The position numbers and the translations under genes were made by a program. DNA of 48,393 bases from Chryseosolibacter indicum (lineage in GTDB: Bacteria > Bacteroidota > Bacteroidia > Cytophagales > Cyclobacteriaceae): the NCBI RefSeq assembly GCF_018598585.1, contig NZ_JAHESD010000047.1:1-48393 (forward strand), written 5' to 3'. Each line of letters opens with the position of its first letter. Position 1 is the stretch's first letter. Shown in pieces: positions 17,865 through 26,793 of the stretch. The notes below the pieces were generated by a model, which made no database searches, was not told the DNA's origin, and saw only the letters and a program-made list of their open reading frames with translations.

Positions 17865-18290
17865 TTACCTGATAAAAGGCCGTGGTTCCTTATAAATGTT
17901 CTCGAGGTAATATTCCAGGGAGCACGGTGGATAGATTTCTATAAAATTGACTTCATCTTTGGTTACTGAAGCTGTAATACCATGAGCAGCAAAAATTAAT
18001 TGATTTGCAGTTTTACCTGCACGGGAACGTACTCTTTTTTCCGATGTGTTGGTGATGCTTTTAAATTCATTCCATAACTTCTTAGTCAACGTATCGCGTG
18101 AAATGTAGATCAGTTTCAACTTCCCCTCCTTAAAATAGAAATTCTTACCATCACCCAAACTCACCCGTGTTACGCTTGTTATTTTTTCATAACTCACATC
18201 TTTATGGATCTGACTGCTCTGTACATCATTTTCCGTTATAAATTGATCGTAACTTAGGGTAAAGTAATCCTGATAATCGTTTAGTCCCAT
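17865..18290 (-). CDS. Hypothetical cytoplasmic protein
   Basis: 141 aa, no signal peptide or membrane segment. Mixed alpha/beta composition with a charged middle (NTSEKRVRSRAGKTANQL) and the C-terminal motif EIYPPCSLEYYLENIYKEPR. No family recognised; size and single-gene setting resemble small stand-alone proteins of Bacteroidota such as immunity-type proteins, but nothing in the sequence proves this. A frame of this length with regular codon use between two intergenic regions supports a real gene. Confidence 0.65.
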   Translation of the reverse strand: MGLNDYQDYFTLSYDQFITENDVQSSQIHKDVSYEKITSVTRVSLGDGKNFYFKEGKLKLIYISRDTLTKKLWNEFKSITNTSEKRVRSRAGKTANQLIFAAHGITASVTKDEVNFIEIYPPCSLEYYLENIYKEPRPFIR

Positions 18291-18477
18291 CCGTTTATGT
18301 TGATACTTAAAATTTGAGTATTCAATTTAGAGAAGTTTCCCGAGTTAAACATAGACGGTTTGAAAGCCATTTCCTTTTCTGCAGGAAACGCGAGGCTATC
18401 GGTAAAAAGCCAAAAGAGTATGACTATTTTTATACTTATCAAGGTATGTGAAATCTATGAATGAGCATACTGCCCGG

Positions 18478-18789
18478 TTATGCCTTGAGATGCTGTACCA
18501 GCCATTGATATAATGGGATATCATTTTTTAAAACTGCTTCACGCAATCTTTCGACATCATCCTCAGTAATTAACTCATCTTCCAGCCCCATTTCAACAAA
18601 AACAATAAAGGCTTTATGAGGGATATCTAGCTCCATGTATTCCTGTAATAATTCTACAAAGATTTTATACAGGTCATCTGGTTCCCTGTCTTTTAATACC
18701 CACATAAAGAAGGCACGCGTATATCCCTGCAACATCATTAGTCTGTCTCCTTGCGGTATGTGTTCGCTTGTACGTCTGGTTTTATCCAT
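18478..18789 (-). CDS. Small acidic hypothetical protein
   Basis: 103 aa, rich in Glu, Asp and Leu, predicted all-helical (DDLYKIFVELLQEYMELDIP, VEMGLEDELITEDDVERLRE). No signal peptide. Same strand as the preceding 141-aa gene, about 190 bases apart, so possibly a loose transcription unit. No family recognised. Confidence 0.65.
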   Translation of the reverse strand: MDKTRRTSEHIPQGDRLMMLQGYTRAFFMWVLKDREPDDLYKIFVELLQEYMELDIPHKAFIVFVEMGLEDELITEDDVERLREAVLKNDIPLYQWLVQHLKA

Positions 18790-19384
18790 TTATAAGCAAT
18801 ATACTTGTCAATATAATATCTGTTATTCGATTTCTCAACTGCTTCTTATCACGAGTAATACCAATTCGTCATCACTAACCGAATCACTTTGTACAAGTGC
18901 AATGCTCCCGTTGTGAGTATCGCACGTAAAACGACATTCAAAAAAATTGACTAAGCAAATCGATTTTAGCTTTGAATTAGAGAATTACTCAAGTGTATTA
19001 GAAGCACGTATGAACTGGATTAACAGGTAAAAATCTCATCGCAAGATTGAAACATAACTAATAAAAAACTCTATTCAATTTATATATATGCAATACCATG
19101 TGATATTAACCATCTTCATTTATCAACCGACTCATATGGCAATTCTTTTCAACAAAAAAGAGAAAACGAGAATTTTACATATGAGCAGGTTAGTATCATT
19201 TGTATTGACATTCGTTTTGCCGTCTTAATTCCTTGTGGAATTACTGTAATGCTATTTGTTAGCGTGGGGTTTTAGTTGAAAATTTATCCAACTTCCTTCT
19301 TCTATTTGTGATCGTACTGATTTCAATTTCAATCTGCAGAAATAATTGAGAGTAAATTACAGGGCAAAAAGATTACTGTATTGT

Positions 19385-19530
19385 AGCACGTGTCTCTCCC
19401 GCGTGAGGCGATGGCAGTGTAAAGCCCACAGCGAAGGGTTGGCTAGCGTGCCGGAGCGAGGACTTGTAACGAACAGCCCGACCTGAGCTGCGTTTGCTCA
19501 TGTGCGTTTGAGGCGAAGGGCACGCCCATA
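19385..19530 (+). repeat. R3 repeat, degraded copy
   Basis: Shares CTCTCxCGCGTGAGG, AAAGCCCACAGCGAAGGGTT and GAGGCGAAGG blocks with the copy at 44577-44695, and GAGGACTTGxAACG with the copy at 42221-42310. Interrupted by unrelated sequence. Confidence 0.45.
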
Positions 19531-19795
19531 TATATCAATATTTGTGTTTTCATGTCTCTTAATTCGGCTTATTCTTTATATCTCTCTTGTCCTGTTATAT
19601 AAATTATACCCTGCACTGCAATTATCGCTTATCGGGAAAGTTGATTTAACTCCTTCTGATTTACCCTTCCCATGCAGGCTTCAATCTTGAAGGTTAATAC
19701 GTCATCTGTCGGAAAACGGGTTAATCGAAGCGTATATAACCTCGCCAAGGCTGATATCCTTAAAATAAAGTAAATGCAAGTCCATTATTATTAAA

Positions 19796-19851
19796 ACTGC
19801 AATTGCGAATAATATAGATATTACTATATTTACTGCAATTACGAATAATAT
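19796..19851 (+). promoter_or_regulatory. Operator candidate of the plus-strand PadR/permease operon
   Basis: Direct repeat ACTGCAATTGCGAATAATAT (19796-19815) and ACTGCAATTACGAATAATAT (19832-19851), 19 of 20 identical, 36 bp apart, ending 7 bases before the PadR ATG. Between them lies the inverted repeat ATATAG-N6-CTATAT (19812-19829). PadR proteins usually autoregulate by binding AT-rich inverted repeats at this place. Confidence 0.55.
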
Positions 19852-19858
19852 TGATCTG

Positions 19859-20197
19859 ATGAAGAAAACAAAGCTTGGCGAGTTTGAAGAGCTTGTATTG
19901 CTTACCGTTGCCGCCTTGCAACAGGAAGCCTATGGTGTAGAAATAAAGCGCGAGCTCGAAACGCGCCTGAAGGAAAAACTCAGTGTAGGGTCAATCCAAT
20001 CTGCACTAAAGCGCATGGAGGAGAAAGGCTTTCTCACCTCTGAATTTGGTGAGGCAACACAGAGACGCGGGGGCAAACGCAAACGCATTTACAAGACTAC
20101 ATCATATGCTCATAAGGTATTGAGGGAGATGAAAGAGATAAGGGCAGGGTTGTGGGAGTCTATTCCTAAACTGGCCCACGAGCTGAAAGTGATATGA
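19859..20197 (+). CDS. PadR family transcriptional regulator
   Basis: 112 aa winged helix protein. Conserved PadR features: LGEFEELVLLTVAALQQEAY, GVEIKRELE, the recognition region SVGSIQSALKRMEEKGFLTS and the wing with RRGGKRKRIYKTT. Its stop overlaps the start of the permease gene by four bases (ATGA at 20194-20197), which means translational coupling. Probably represses this operon through the repeats just upstream. A second PadR/permease pair of the same design lies on the other strand at 28794-31828. Confidence 0.92.
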   Translation: MKKTKLGEFEELVLLTVAALQQEAYGVEIKRELETRLKEKLSVGSIQSALKRMEEKGFLTSEFGEATQRRGGKRKRIYKTTSYAHKVLREMKEIRAGLWESIPKLAHELKVI

Positions 20198-22842
20198 CAG
20201 AAGCGAATGATATGCATCCGCCGCAATGGCCGCGGAAGTTACTAAGACGTTTGCTGAAAGATGAATACCTGGAAGAGATCGAGGGTGACATGGAAGAGAT
20301 TTTTCTGGATAACGTTGAGCAGTTTTCGTTGCGCAAAGCGAAACACATGTATGTATGGGAGATGCTGAAACTGCTTCGTCCCATCTTATTAAAGAATTTT
20401 AAATCATCACCCACCTTTAACACATCCGCTATGTACAAGAACTATTTTAAAGTAGCCTACCGGAATCTTATTAAGAAGAAAGCCTACTCTTTCATTAACA
20501 TTTACGGACTTGCTCTCGGTATTGCCTGTTGTGTTCTCATCTTCATGTTTGTGCGCGATGAGATGTCTTACGACAACTATCATGAAAAAGGAGATCGTAT
20601 CTATCGCCTCATACACGGTGAGCTGGCAGCGGATGGCAGTACACCTTATCCGTTCTGGGTATGGAACAACGCGCCTGTAGGCCCAGCATTGAAGGACGAT
20701 TTCCCGGAGATTGATAAGGTCGTTCAATTTTCGGGCAGGTCAGATATTTTGCTTACGTATGGCGACAAAATATATCAAGAGGATGGCGTCTTCTTTATGG
20801 ACTCCACTGTATTTGATGTGTTTAGCTGGAAGCTGTTAAAGGGCAACCCCAAGACAGCGCTTGCAGCTCCTTATAGCATTGTGCTCACTGAAACTACGGC
20901 CCGGAAATATTTTGGTAACGAAGACCCAATAGGCAAAACGTTGAAAGGAAGTGAGTCTGCGGGAAGATCGAATGCCGGCGATTACACCGTTACTGGTGTG
21001 ATGGAGGATGTTCCTTTAAACTCACATTTCCGTTTTAACGTATTGCTCTCGCTGAACACATTTAGAAAATCCATCCCACAAGTATTTAGCGAATGGGGTT
21101 ACGTTGATTTCTATACATACTTTCTTGTGAACGACAAATTTGATGAAGCCGCCTTCAACCAGAAAATTCCCGCCTTCACAGCAAGACATATTAAGGACCC
21201 TAACTGGAGGTATACGATTAAGATAGAACCTCTGAAAGATATGTACCTGCGCACAACCGCCGACAGGCAGCCAGGTGAAACAGGTAGCTTACCAAACATC
21301 TATGTATTCTCTATCATCGGCGTGTTTATTCTGGTTATCGCCATAATTAACTTCATGAACCTGGCAACAGCCCGATCGCTAGAAAGAGGTAAAGAAGTAG
21401 GCATCCGGAAATCAATTGGTGCCTATCGCAGCAGTTTAATATCCCAGTTTTTGGGTGAGTCTTTCCTTATTGTTTTTCTTTCAAGCGTGCTTGCCTTCCT
21501 TATCGTATTTTTTGCATTACCGTATATGAAAGACTTCACCGGTAAGGAGTTAAACATACAAAACTTTATTACCTGGCAGAGCATTTCAACATTTTTGCTA
21601 CTCCTATTTTTCATCGGCTTCTTATCAGGCTCCTACCCTGCGTTGGTACTTTCCGGATTTAATCCCGTGCTTATCCTCAAAGGAGTTTCACGATCAACAG
21701 GCAACGGCGCCACCCTGCGGAAAGGCTTGGTGGTTTTTCAGTTCAGTCTTTCCATTGCACTGATTGCCGGAACTATTATTGTCTATCATCAGATGAATCA
21801 CATCCTCGATAAAGACCTGGGATTTGACAGGGAACAAATGCTTGTACTAGACTACAATTATGACAACGTTGTTAATGCAAAGTCGGAAGTATTGAAGGCG
21901 GAGCTTGAAAAGAACCCGCAGGTTGTCTCAGTAGCATTTTCAAGGAGCGTACCTGGAAGTTACTATCCACATGCAGGCACTGAAATAGAAACACCCGATG
22001 GTGAATTGAAAATGATGGGACAGCCTATCTTCCAGGTGGGCTTAGATTTTGTTAAGCACTTTAGCTTGCACCTTATTGCAGGACGAGCCTATTCCAGAGA
22101 ATATCCGTCAGACTCAAGCAAAGCATTAATTATAAATGAGGCTGCCGCACAACAATACGGTTATACTAACCCTGCCGATATTGTTGGAAAGAAGTTCCGT
22201 CAGTGGGGAAGAGAAGGTGTAGTGATAGGGGTTGTAAAAAATTTCAACTTTACTTCATTACATCAAAACATCGAACCACTTACATTACCCTTTGAAGCGT
22301 ATGCGAGCCGGTATGCAACAGTTAAATTAAAACCCGGGAACATTTCTGAAACCATTCGAAACATCGGTGAAGTATGGAAGAGCATAGTACCGCACAGGCC
22401 TTTCCTCTACAGCTTTCTTGACGATGATTTTAACAGGCAATATAAATCTGACTTCATGTTCAGAAGGTTGTTTACCACATTCTCTTGTCTCGCTATCTTC
22501 ATTGCTTGCCTCGGACTATTAGGACTAGCCACTTACACCGCACAACTAAGAACGAAAGAGATCGGCATCCGCAAAGTATTGGGAGCAGATGTAAAACAAA
22601 TTGTAGGGTTATTATCGGCTGATTTTATTAAGCTTGTGGTCATCGCCATTGTTATTGCCACACCCATCTCGTGGTATGCCATGAACAAATGGCTTGAAGG
22701 TTTTGCTTACCGCATGGACATACAGCCGTGGGTGTTTATCCTCGCAGGATGCGTTGCATTGTTCATTGCAGCCTTCACCATCAGTTTTCAGTCGTTGAAG
22801 TCCGCATTAATGAACCCGGTATCATCATTGAAGAGTGAGTAA
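20194..22842 (+). CDS. Orphan ABC transporter permease with prefix domain (FtsX/MacB type)
   Basis: 882 aa. Residues 1-70 are the cytoplasmic permease prefix domain (PPQWPRKLLRRLLKDEYLEE, GDMEEIF). Then two FtsX/MacB halves, each with a periplasmic MacB_PCD domain: TM1 at about 88-110 (INIYGLALGIACCVLIFMFV), a three-TM block around 375-510, TM at ~520-540, and the C-terminal three-TM block 760-880. The cytoplasmic coupling motifs GIRKSIGA and EIGIRKVLGA are typical. No ATPase subunit is encoded nearby, as in ADOP-type duplicated orphan permeases. Such MacB-like proteins act by mechanotransmission on lipoproteins, peptides or toxins; the substrate is unknown. Co-translated with PadR. Confidence 0.93.
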   Translation: MTEANDMHPPQWPRKLLRRLLKDEYLEEIEGDMEEIFLDNVEQFSLRKAKHMYVWEMLKLLRPILLKNFKSSPTFNTSAMYKNYFKVAYRNLIKKKAYSFINIYGLALGIACCVLIFMFVRDEMSYDNYHEKGDRIYRLIHGELAADGSTPYPFWVWNNAPVGPALKDDFPEIDKVVQFSGRSDILLTYGDKIYQEDGVFFMDSTVFDVFSWKLLKGNPKTALAAPYSIVLTETTARKYFGNEDPIGKTLKGSESAGRSNAGDYTVTGVMEDVPLNSHFRFNVLLSLNTFRKSIPQVFSEWGYVDFYTYFLVNDKFDEAAFNQKIPAFTARHIKDPNWRYTIKIEPLKDMYLRTTADRQPGETGSLPNIYVFSIIGVFILVIAIINFMNLATARSLERGKEVGIRKSIGAYRSSLISQFLGESFLIVFLSSVLAFLIVFFALPYMKDFTGKELNIQNFITWQSISTFLLLLFFIGFLSGSYPALVLSGFNPVLILKGVSRSTGNGATLRKGLVVFQFSLSIALIAGTIIVYHQMNHILDKDLGFDREQMLVLDYNYDNVVNAKSEVLKAELEKNPQVVSVAFSRSVPGSYYPHAGTEIETPDGELKMMGQPIFQVGLDFVKHFSLHLIAGRAYSREYPSDSSKALIINEAAAQQYGYTNPADIVGKKFRQWGREGVVIGVVKNFNFTSLHQNIEPLTLPFEAYASRYATVKLKPGNISETIRNIGEVWKSIVPHRPFLYSFLDDDFNRQYKSDFMFRRLFTTFSCLAIFIACLGLLGLATYTAQLRTKEIGIRKVLGADVKQIVGLLSADFIKLVVIAIVIATPISWYAMNKWLEGFAYRMDIQPWVFILAGCVALFIAAFTISFQSLKSALMNPVSSLKSE

Positions 22843-22858
22843 AATTTAAAGGCTCCAA

Positions 22859-22888
22859 AGTCGCACGTTTTTTCGAGGACGTGCGACT
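22859..22888 (+). terminator. Hairpin after the permease gene
   Basis: Perfect 10-bp stem AGTCGCACGT / ACGTGCGACT with a 10-base loop, 17 bases after the permease stop. No long T-run follows. Likely transcript end of the PadR/permease operon. Confidence 0.55.
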
Positions 22889-22928
22889 AGCCTTATCAGA
22901 ATAATAAGCAAAACATACAATGAGCGTT

Positions 22929-23097
22929 CGTCATTCCGAGGACGGACGAAGAAATTTCCTTGGATGAAGCGTGCAAGTGGATATGAGGATATTTATACGA
23001 ATAAATGTTTATTCTGCTTCTTCCCTGCTCTGTATTTCATAGTGAGGAGAATGCTTCCTCCCCTGCACACATTCTTCCTCCTCAGTTCGCAATGACG
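22929..23097 (+). repeat. Diverged sister of repeat R1
   Basis: 169 bp, beginning CGTCATTCCGAG and ending TTCGCAATGACG, so the outer arms are the same as in R1. The inner part differs in sequence (GAAGAAATTTCC and GAGAATGCTTCCTC). Equal length and arm sequence suggest the same element family. Confidence 0.6.
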
Positions 23098-23228
23098 AAG
23101 CCCTAAAAACTTCCACGTCTTTCCGAGGACTTGCGGGCAATGGGCAGCCAGCCTGCCGAGTGAATTTTTTGAGAAAAAATATTTTAATTTATTTACTATT
23201 TCTTTTTTTGGTAGGCAGGTGTTCTCTA

Positions 23229-23331
23229 AGTCTCCTCTAACTCTCCTCCTAGTCTCCTCTAACTCTCCTCCTAGTCTCCTCTAATACTTTCCCAAGACTT
23301 TCTCAGACTTTCAAATACTTTCTCAGACTTT
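23229..23331 (+). repeat. Pyrimidine-rich tandem repeats
   Basis: A 22-bp unit AGTCTCCTCTAACTCTCCTC(CT) occurs at 23229-23250 and identically at 23251-23272, with a third partial unit. It is followed by two ~20-bp units of the type ACTTTCTCAGACTTT. Almost pure C/T on the plus strand; noncoding. Confidence 0.75.
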
Positions 23332-23400
23332 AGCGGTCTGCGGTTTTATTCTTGATTCTGCCAAAAAGGGAGTGTTCTAAGGATAAATGCGAATTGAGCA

Positions 23401-23572
23401 CGTCATACCGAGCCTGGATAAACAATCATCATATTGCTCTTGTTGCGAGTGTATCCCTTCGATATCTTACTCAAACGGGGAGTGGTAAGTCTATCTATTA
23501 AAGATCGCTGGGAACGGGATTCCTCATAAATATTTCATAGCACTGCACAAAGCCTGTAGTTTCGGAATGACG
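23401..23572 (+). repeat. R1 element, copy A
   Basis: 172 bp with outer arms CGTCATACCGA and TTCGGAATGACG and inner arms GTATCCC / GGGATTCCTC. More diverged in its left third than copies D-H. Confidence 0.8.
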
Positions 23573-23650
23573 TCCTAAAAAGCGAGTAGATCAACATAGA
23601 TCGGTGACCCTGATTGGAAGTATTCTTCGCTCTGCTTCCTTAATTTATTG

Positions 23651-23899
23651 TCAATCCAATACCTCACACATAAACCCATACTCCTTTATGAGTATCATAA
23701 TGCTTAACGCTTCCATATTTTCCCCTTCAACGCGTAGCACCTTATCGCAATCTGACAGGTCAAAATTCATTTTAAAGGATGGAAATTTTTCAGACAAAAC
23801 AGAAAGCAGCATCCTGCTCTCTGTTTTCTTCTGAACATTTGTTTTAAAAACTTCAACCATTTGATCAGAGCCGATTTGTGTTTGGTTTTTTCTCTTCAT
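23651..23899 (-). CDS. Small protein of the ArsR operon, HMA-like fold suspected
   Basis: 82 aa; the conserved part begins at Met14 (MVEVFKTNVQKKTESRMLL). Pattern beta-alpha-beta-beta-alpha-beta (FKTNV, SRMLLSVLSEKF, KMNFDLSDCDKVLRVEG, EALSIMILIKEYGFMCEVLD) resembles ferredoxin-like heavy-metal-associated domains but without the CxxC motif, so metal binding is not implied. It begins 8 bases after the stop of the SRPBCC gene, which places it as third gene of the ArsR operon. Function unknown. Confidence 0.7.
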   Translation of the reverse strand: MKRKNQTQIGSDQMVEVFKTNVQKKTESRMLLSVLSEKFPSFKMNFDLSDCDKVLRVEGENMEALSIMILIKEYGFMCEVLD

Positions 23900-23907
23900 C
23901 CCTTCTT

Positions 23908-24411
23908 TCAGGACTGTTGCACCAGAGGTGCCAATACGTTGTCCAGGTTTTTCAATGACGCTTTAAATCCTTCAGTAAAGCCCATCTCAATCATCTTCTC
24001 CATGCGTTCCAGCGATTCATTATAAATGACAATATTCACTTTTGTTTTTCCGCCTTCTTCGCTGAAGGTGTAATCCCAATCAGAACCCGGCAATTGAGGA
24101 TTCTCATCTTTGTCTGCAAATGCATTGAACATTTTAAAATTGGTTTTGGGACTGATGGAAGTGTATCTCTGAATTGACCAATACTCTTGTCCATCAGGGC
24201 CCACCATAGCATAGAATCTTCGCCCGCCTACTTTGAAATCCATAAATTTTGTTTTTGCTACAAAGGGCTTAGGCGCTACCCACTGGTCAAGGATTTCTGC
24301 TTTTGTAAATGCATCCCAAACCAGTGAAAGGTCTGCATCAAATTCTCTTGTTATGAATACCTTTTTCGCTGCTTTGTCAACGGTAAAATCAAATGCCAGA
24401 TTGTTTGTCAT
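23908..24411 (-). CDS. SRPBCC (AHSA1-like) domain protein
   Basis: 167 aa. START-like helix-grip fold of the AHSA1 group: [80 protein letters not shown]. Such proteins bind hydrophobic ligands in a deep pocket and are commonly paired with an ArsR repressor, as here: the ATGA overlap with the ArsR gene (24408-24411) means translational coupling. Cytoplasmic; ligand unknown. Confidence 0.92.
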   Translation of the reverse strand: MTNNLAFDFTVDKAAKKVFITREFDADLSLVWDAFTKAEILDQWVAPKPFVAKTKFMDFKVGGRRFYAMVGPDGQEYWSIQRYTSISPKTNFKMFNAFADKDENPQLPGSDWDYTFSEEGGKTKVNIVIYNESLERMEKMIEMGFTEGFKASLKNLDNVLAPLVQQS

Positions 24412-24734
24412 TTTCTTTGTTTTTTTAGTGTTAATAATACTTTATCTAACTGATTGAACTGAGTTTCCACGATGTTTCTGAATTGCGCAATCCATTTATC
24501 GATCTCATCTATTTTTTTGGCATTGATGTGATAATAAATTTCTCTTCCTCTTTTCTCTTGTTTAACCAATTCACACTCGGTGAGAATTTGAATGTGTTTA
24601 GAGACGGCTTGCCGGCTGGACTGAAATTCCTCCGCAAGCGCGTTTGGCGTCATGGCCTGCGCTGCGATCAATAATAAGATTGCCCTCCGTGTCGGATCCG
24701 CTATTGCTTGAAAAACATCTCGTCTTGCCTCCAT
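24408..24734 (-). CDS. ArsR family repressor (SRPBCC-associated type)
   Basis: 108 aa winged helix protein: [20 protein letters not shown], recognition helix [20 protein letters not shown] and wing [17 protein letters not shown]. No metal-binding ELCVCDL motif, so it does not belong to the metal-sensing ArsR members; the type paired with SRPBCC proteins usually senses other signals. First gene of a three-gene operon. Two TGCAA-N8-TTGCA inverted repeats directly upstream are the probable operator. Confidence 0.92.
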   Translation of the reverse strand: MEARRDVFQAIADPTRRAILLLIAAQAMTPNALAEEFQSSRQAVSKHIQILTECELVKQEKRGREIYYHINAKKIDEIDKWIAQFRNIVETQFNQLDKVLLTLKKQRK

Positions 24735-24739
24735 TTATG

Positions 24740-24783
24740 TGCAATTAAGTAGTTGCAAGTATACATGCAATTATCTGGTTGCA
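24740..24783 (-). promoter_or_regulatory. Double ArsR operator candidate
   Basis: Two inverted repeats TGCAA-N8-TTGCA, at 24740-24757 and 24766-24783, 26 bp apart centre to centre, starting 6 bases upstream of the ArsR ATG. The inner halves also form TTGCAaGTATACaTGCAA. The symmetry and place fit autorepression by an ArsR dimer pair. Confidence 0.7.
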
Positions 24784-25057
24784 CAAGTTATTTTTTAAAC
24801 ACGGAGCGATCTCTGTCATTTATCTAACGCACGAGATTGAGGCTATAGCCTTAGAATAAAGGAGAGTGAGAGCTTCTAGAAGAAACACGTTTTACTATTC
24901 TGACACCTTTATTGTTCCTGGAAAACGTTCTCTTACAGGATTAGACTGGCGTCGTCGTCATTTTTCTCCTAATCTGTCAAAACGCAATGAATGCCAGAAG
25001 TTTTTAGTACTGACTCCTACCGTTCCCGTGGGCATGTATATGAAGTGTTATGTACAG

Positions 25058-25513
25058 CTATTCGCTGATTTTATCTAACAATAAATCGCAATTCAATTCT
25101 ACGTTATCTATTTCTGCTCCAAGACTTTTATAAAAATCCTGGGCATTTATATTCCAGTTAGATACTTGCCATCTTAGCTTATGACACTTTGATTCCTTTG
25201 CAAATGTTATCACGGAATTTAAAAGGCTCTTTCCAATTCCAACGCTGCGAAATGATTCCTTAACATACAGATCATCCATGTACAGACATTTGCCTATCCA
25301 AGTATGATAAGTAAAAAAGAATGTTGCATACCCTACAATTTGTTTTTCATTTGTCTCAGCAATAAAACAATTAAATAACTCTTTTTCAGAATTCATTCTT
25401 TCAACAGAATTAACCATTTTATGAGGAAGTTTTTCAAAAAGAGCAAACTCTTTGATCAAGTCAATGATTGTTTCAAAATCTGATTCTTCTGCAACTCTTA
25501 TTTTAAATTCCAT
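25058..25513 (-). CDS. GNAT family N-acetyltransferase
   Basis: 151 aa. Acetyl-CoA binding signature in motif A: LYMDDLYVKESFRSVGIGKS (V-x-x-x-x-R-x-x-G-x-G), followed by the C-terminal WQVSNWNINAQDFYKSLGAE, typical of the SAT/diamine acetyltransferase-like branch. Probable reaction is acetylation of a small amine or amino group, cytoplasmic. Monocistronic; ~80 bases downstream of the neighbour on the same strand. Confidence 0.92.
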   Translation of the reverse strand: MEFKIRVAEESDFETIIDLIKEFALFEKLPHKMVNSVERMNSEKELFNCFIAETNEKQIVGYATFFFTYHTWIGKCLYMDDLYVKESFRSVGIGKSLLNSVITFAKESKCHKLRWQVSNWNINAQDFYKSLGAEIDNVELNCDLLLDKISE

Positions 25514-25593
25514 TTTAAATTACACGTAAACTACTTGTTTGCTTTTTGCTTTAAAGACTGACCATACTTTTGTTGTTATACTTCGTTATTGTT

Positions 25594-26046
25594 TTATGTT
25601 TTGTCAATCCTTTCCCATCCCCACCAGGTATAGTGATAATCGCGTTCTATTATCTTAAACTTTTGATGACACCTTTTACACGTTGCCAAATAATAGTCAA
25701 CATAGTTGCCTTCAAGTAAAACTTTATCAGTGATTGTTATATATCCTCTTTCTTCTTCTTTATTTGGTTCCATTGAATCATGTCCGCCAAATAATGCACA
25801 CGGACAACCCATATTATTTTTGTGAAACTCCAACGTCCTGATTGCAAAATCAATAAATCTTTGATTGAGGGCAAAAGCTCCACCCATTTCTAACCCTATA
25901 GTTTTTTGCCTTATTAATGGAATAAACTCAATCAAAGGTTTGATTAACGTGGGTTCTTGTCCTAAAGAAATTATTTCACAGGCCGAACGCCACACTTTAT
26001 GCGAATCTCTCGAAGTAATCTCTTCAATTATAGTCCTAGCGTCCAT
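25594..26046 (-). CDS. Hypothetical protein with four-Cys zinc-site-like pattern
   Basis: 150 aa. N-terminal half helical (TIIEEITSRDSHKVWRSACE, LIKPLIEFIPLIRQKTIG), resembling HEAT-like units. C-terminal half carries CPC (in NMGCPCALFGGHD) and CKRC (LATCKRCHQKF) 40 residues apart, which together could bind zinc, and ends with the unusual aromatic string DYHYTWWGWERID. No signal peptide. Family not recognised; a small stand-alone cytoplasmic protein of immunity-protein size. Confidence 0.75.
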   Translation of the reverse strand: MDARTIIEEITSRDSHKVWRSACEIISLGQEPTLIKPLIEFIPLIRQKTIGLEMGGAFALNQRFIDFAIRTLEFHKNNMGCPCALFGGHDSMEPNKEEERGYITITDKVLLEGNYVDYYLATCKRCHQKFKIIERDYHYTWWGWERIDKT

Positions 26047-26121
26047 TGTTACTCTCTTACATCACGGTGGATAAACAAAAGCTAAAATTAAATAATTAAA
26101 ACGTGATGTGCCTTTCAAATG

Positions 26122-26166
26122 AAATATATCATAGCACCGTACAAAGCTTGTAGTTTCGGAATGACG
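26122..26166 (+). repeat. R1 element, 3' end fragment B
   Basis: Only the last ~45 bp of R1 is present: AAATATATCATAGCACCGTA through TTCGGAATGACG. The 5' three quarters are missing. Confidence 0.7.
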
Positions 26167-26233
26167 CGCCTATTTCTTTTGTGCTCTATATTGAAAAACA
26201 TGAGCGAGCGGGTAAACCTACGGCAACGCTATC

Positions 26234-26728
26234 CTAATTAGGAGAATGTAGCCCCAGTTTGTTTCCTTCCGAATCAAGGAATAATGCAAAGTATCCGCTT
26301 TCATCGGCATGAAGTGTTTTGGGAACAAGAATTTTTCCACCGTTATTCTCAACCTTATCAAGAATAACCTGAAGATTGTCGCCGCCATTTAAATATAGTG
26401 TTACACCATTAGCGGAAGGTTGGTATCCTTCTGCTTTTATTATAACGCCTGTAACCATTTGCCTTTCATATGGGAATACTCCCATTTCCGTTTCGGGCAT
26501 ATCCATTTTCTCAATATTAATGTCCAAAATTGCTTCATAAAAATTCACTGCCCGTGAAACATCGGTAGCTGGAATTTCAAAAATTGAAATAAAACTTTTC
26601 ATATCATTTACTGTTTTAGTTGCTGCCGTGTCTGCGCTTTGTGTTTGTACATCCTGATGCTTTTGGTTTTGACATGCGCTGACGATGACGCCTGTCACTA
26701 CAAAAGTGAATAGCATTCTCTTTTTCAT
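26234..26728 (-). CDS. Lipid-anchored VOC (glyoxalase-like) domain protein
   Basis: 164 aa. SPII signal with lipobox VSAC (Cys19), a linker of ~25 residues, then a VOC/glyoxalase domain from about residue 44: SIFEIPATDVSRAVNFYEAI, GGDNLQVILDKVENNGGKIL, FLDSEGNKLGLHSP. VOC proteins are normally cytoplasmic metal-dependent enzymes or binding proteins; here the lipidation signal puts it in the periplasm or outer membrane. Lies 65 bases downstream of an AraC regulator gene on the same strand, likely one operon. If Met43 were used instead, a cytoplasmic VOC protein of ~122 aa would result. Confidence 0.85.
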   Translation of the reverse strand: MKKRMLFTFVVTGVIVSACQNQKHQDVQTQSADTAATKTVNDMKSFISIFEIPATDVSRAVNFYEAILDINIEKMDMPETEMGVFPYERQMVTGVIIKAEGYQPSANGVTLYLNGGDNLQVILDKVENNGGKILVPKTLHADESGYFALFLDSEGNKLGLHSPN

Positions 26729-26793
26729 ACTCTTTTTGATTTGACGATGCAGATTACAAGGTTACTCGTTACTGTAATTGTAAAAATGCGACA

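Larger units (their letters stand above)
18790..19858. other. 1-kb gene-poor region upstream of the PadR gene
   Basis: No convincing coding frame. A short frame at about 19137-19230 begins like a membrane or export signal (MSRLVSFVLTFVLPS) but stops after a few codons and may be a gene relic. Contains a degraded R3 repeat (19385-19530) and, at its right end, the regulatory repeats of the PadR operon. Confidence 0.5.

Noticed and set aside
19502-19690. Plus-strand 62-codon frame with hydrophobic residues
   Set aside because: Begins inside the degraded R3 repeat, composition is Leu/Ile/Arg-rich as expected from AT-rich noncoding DNA, no neighbours or start signal.
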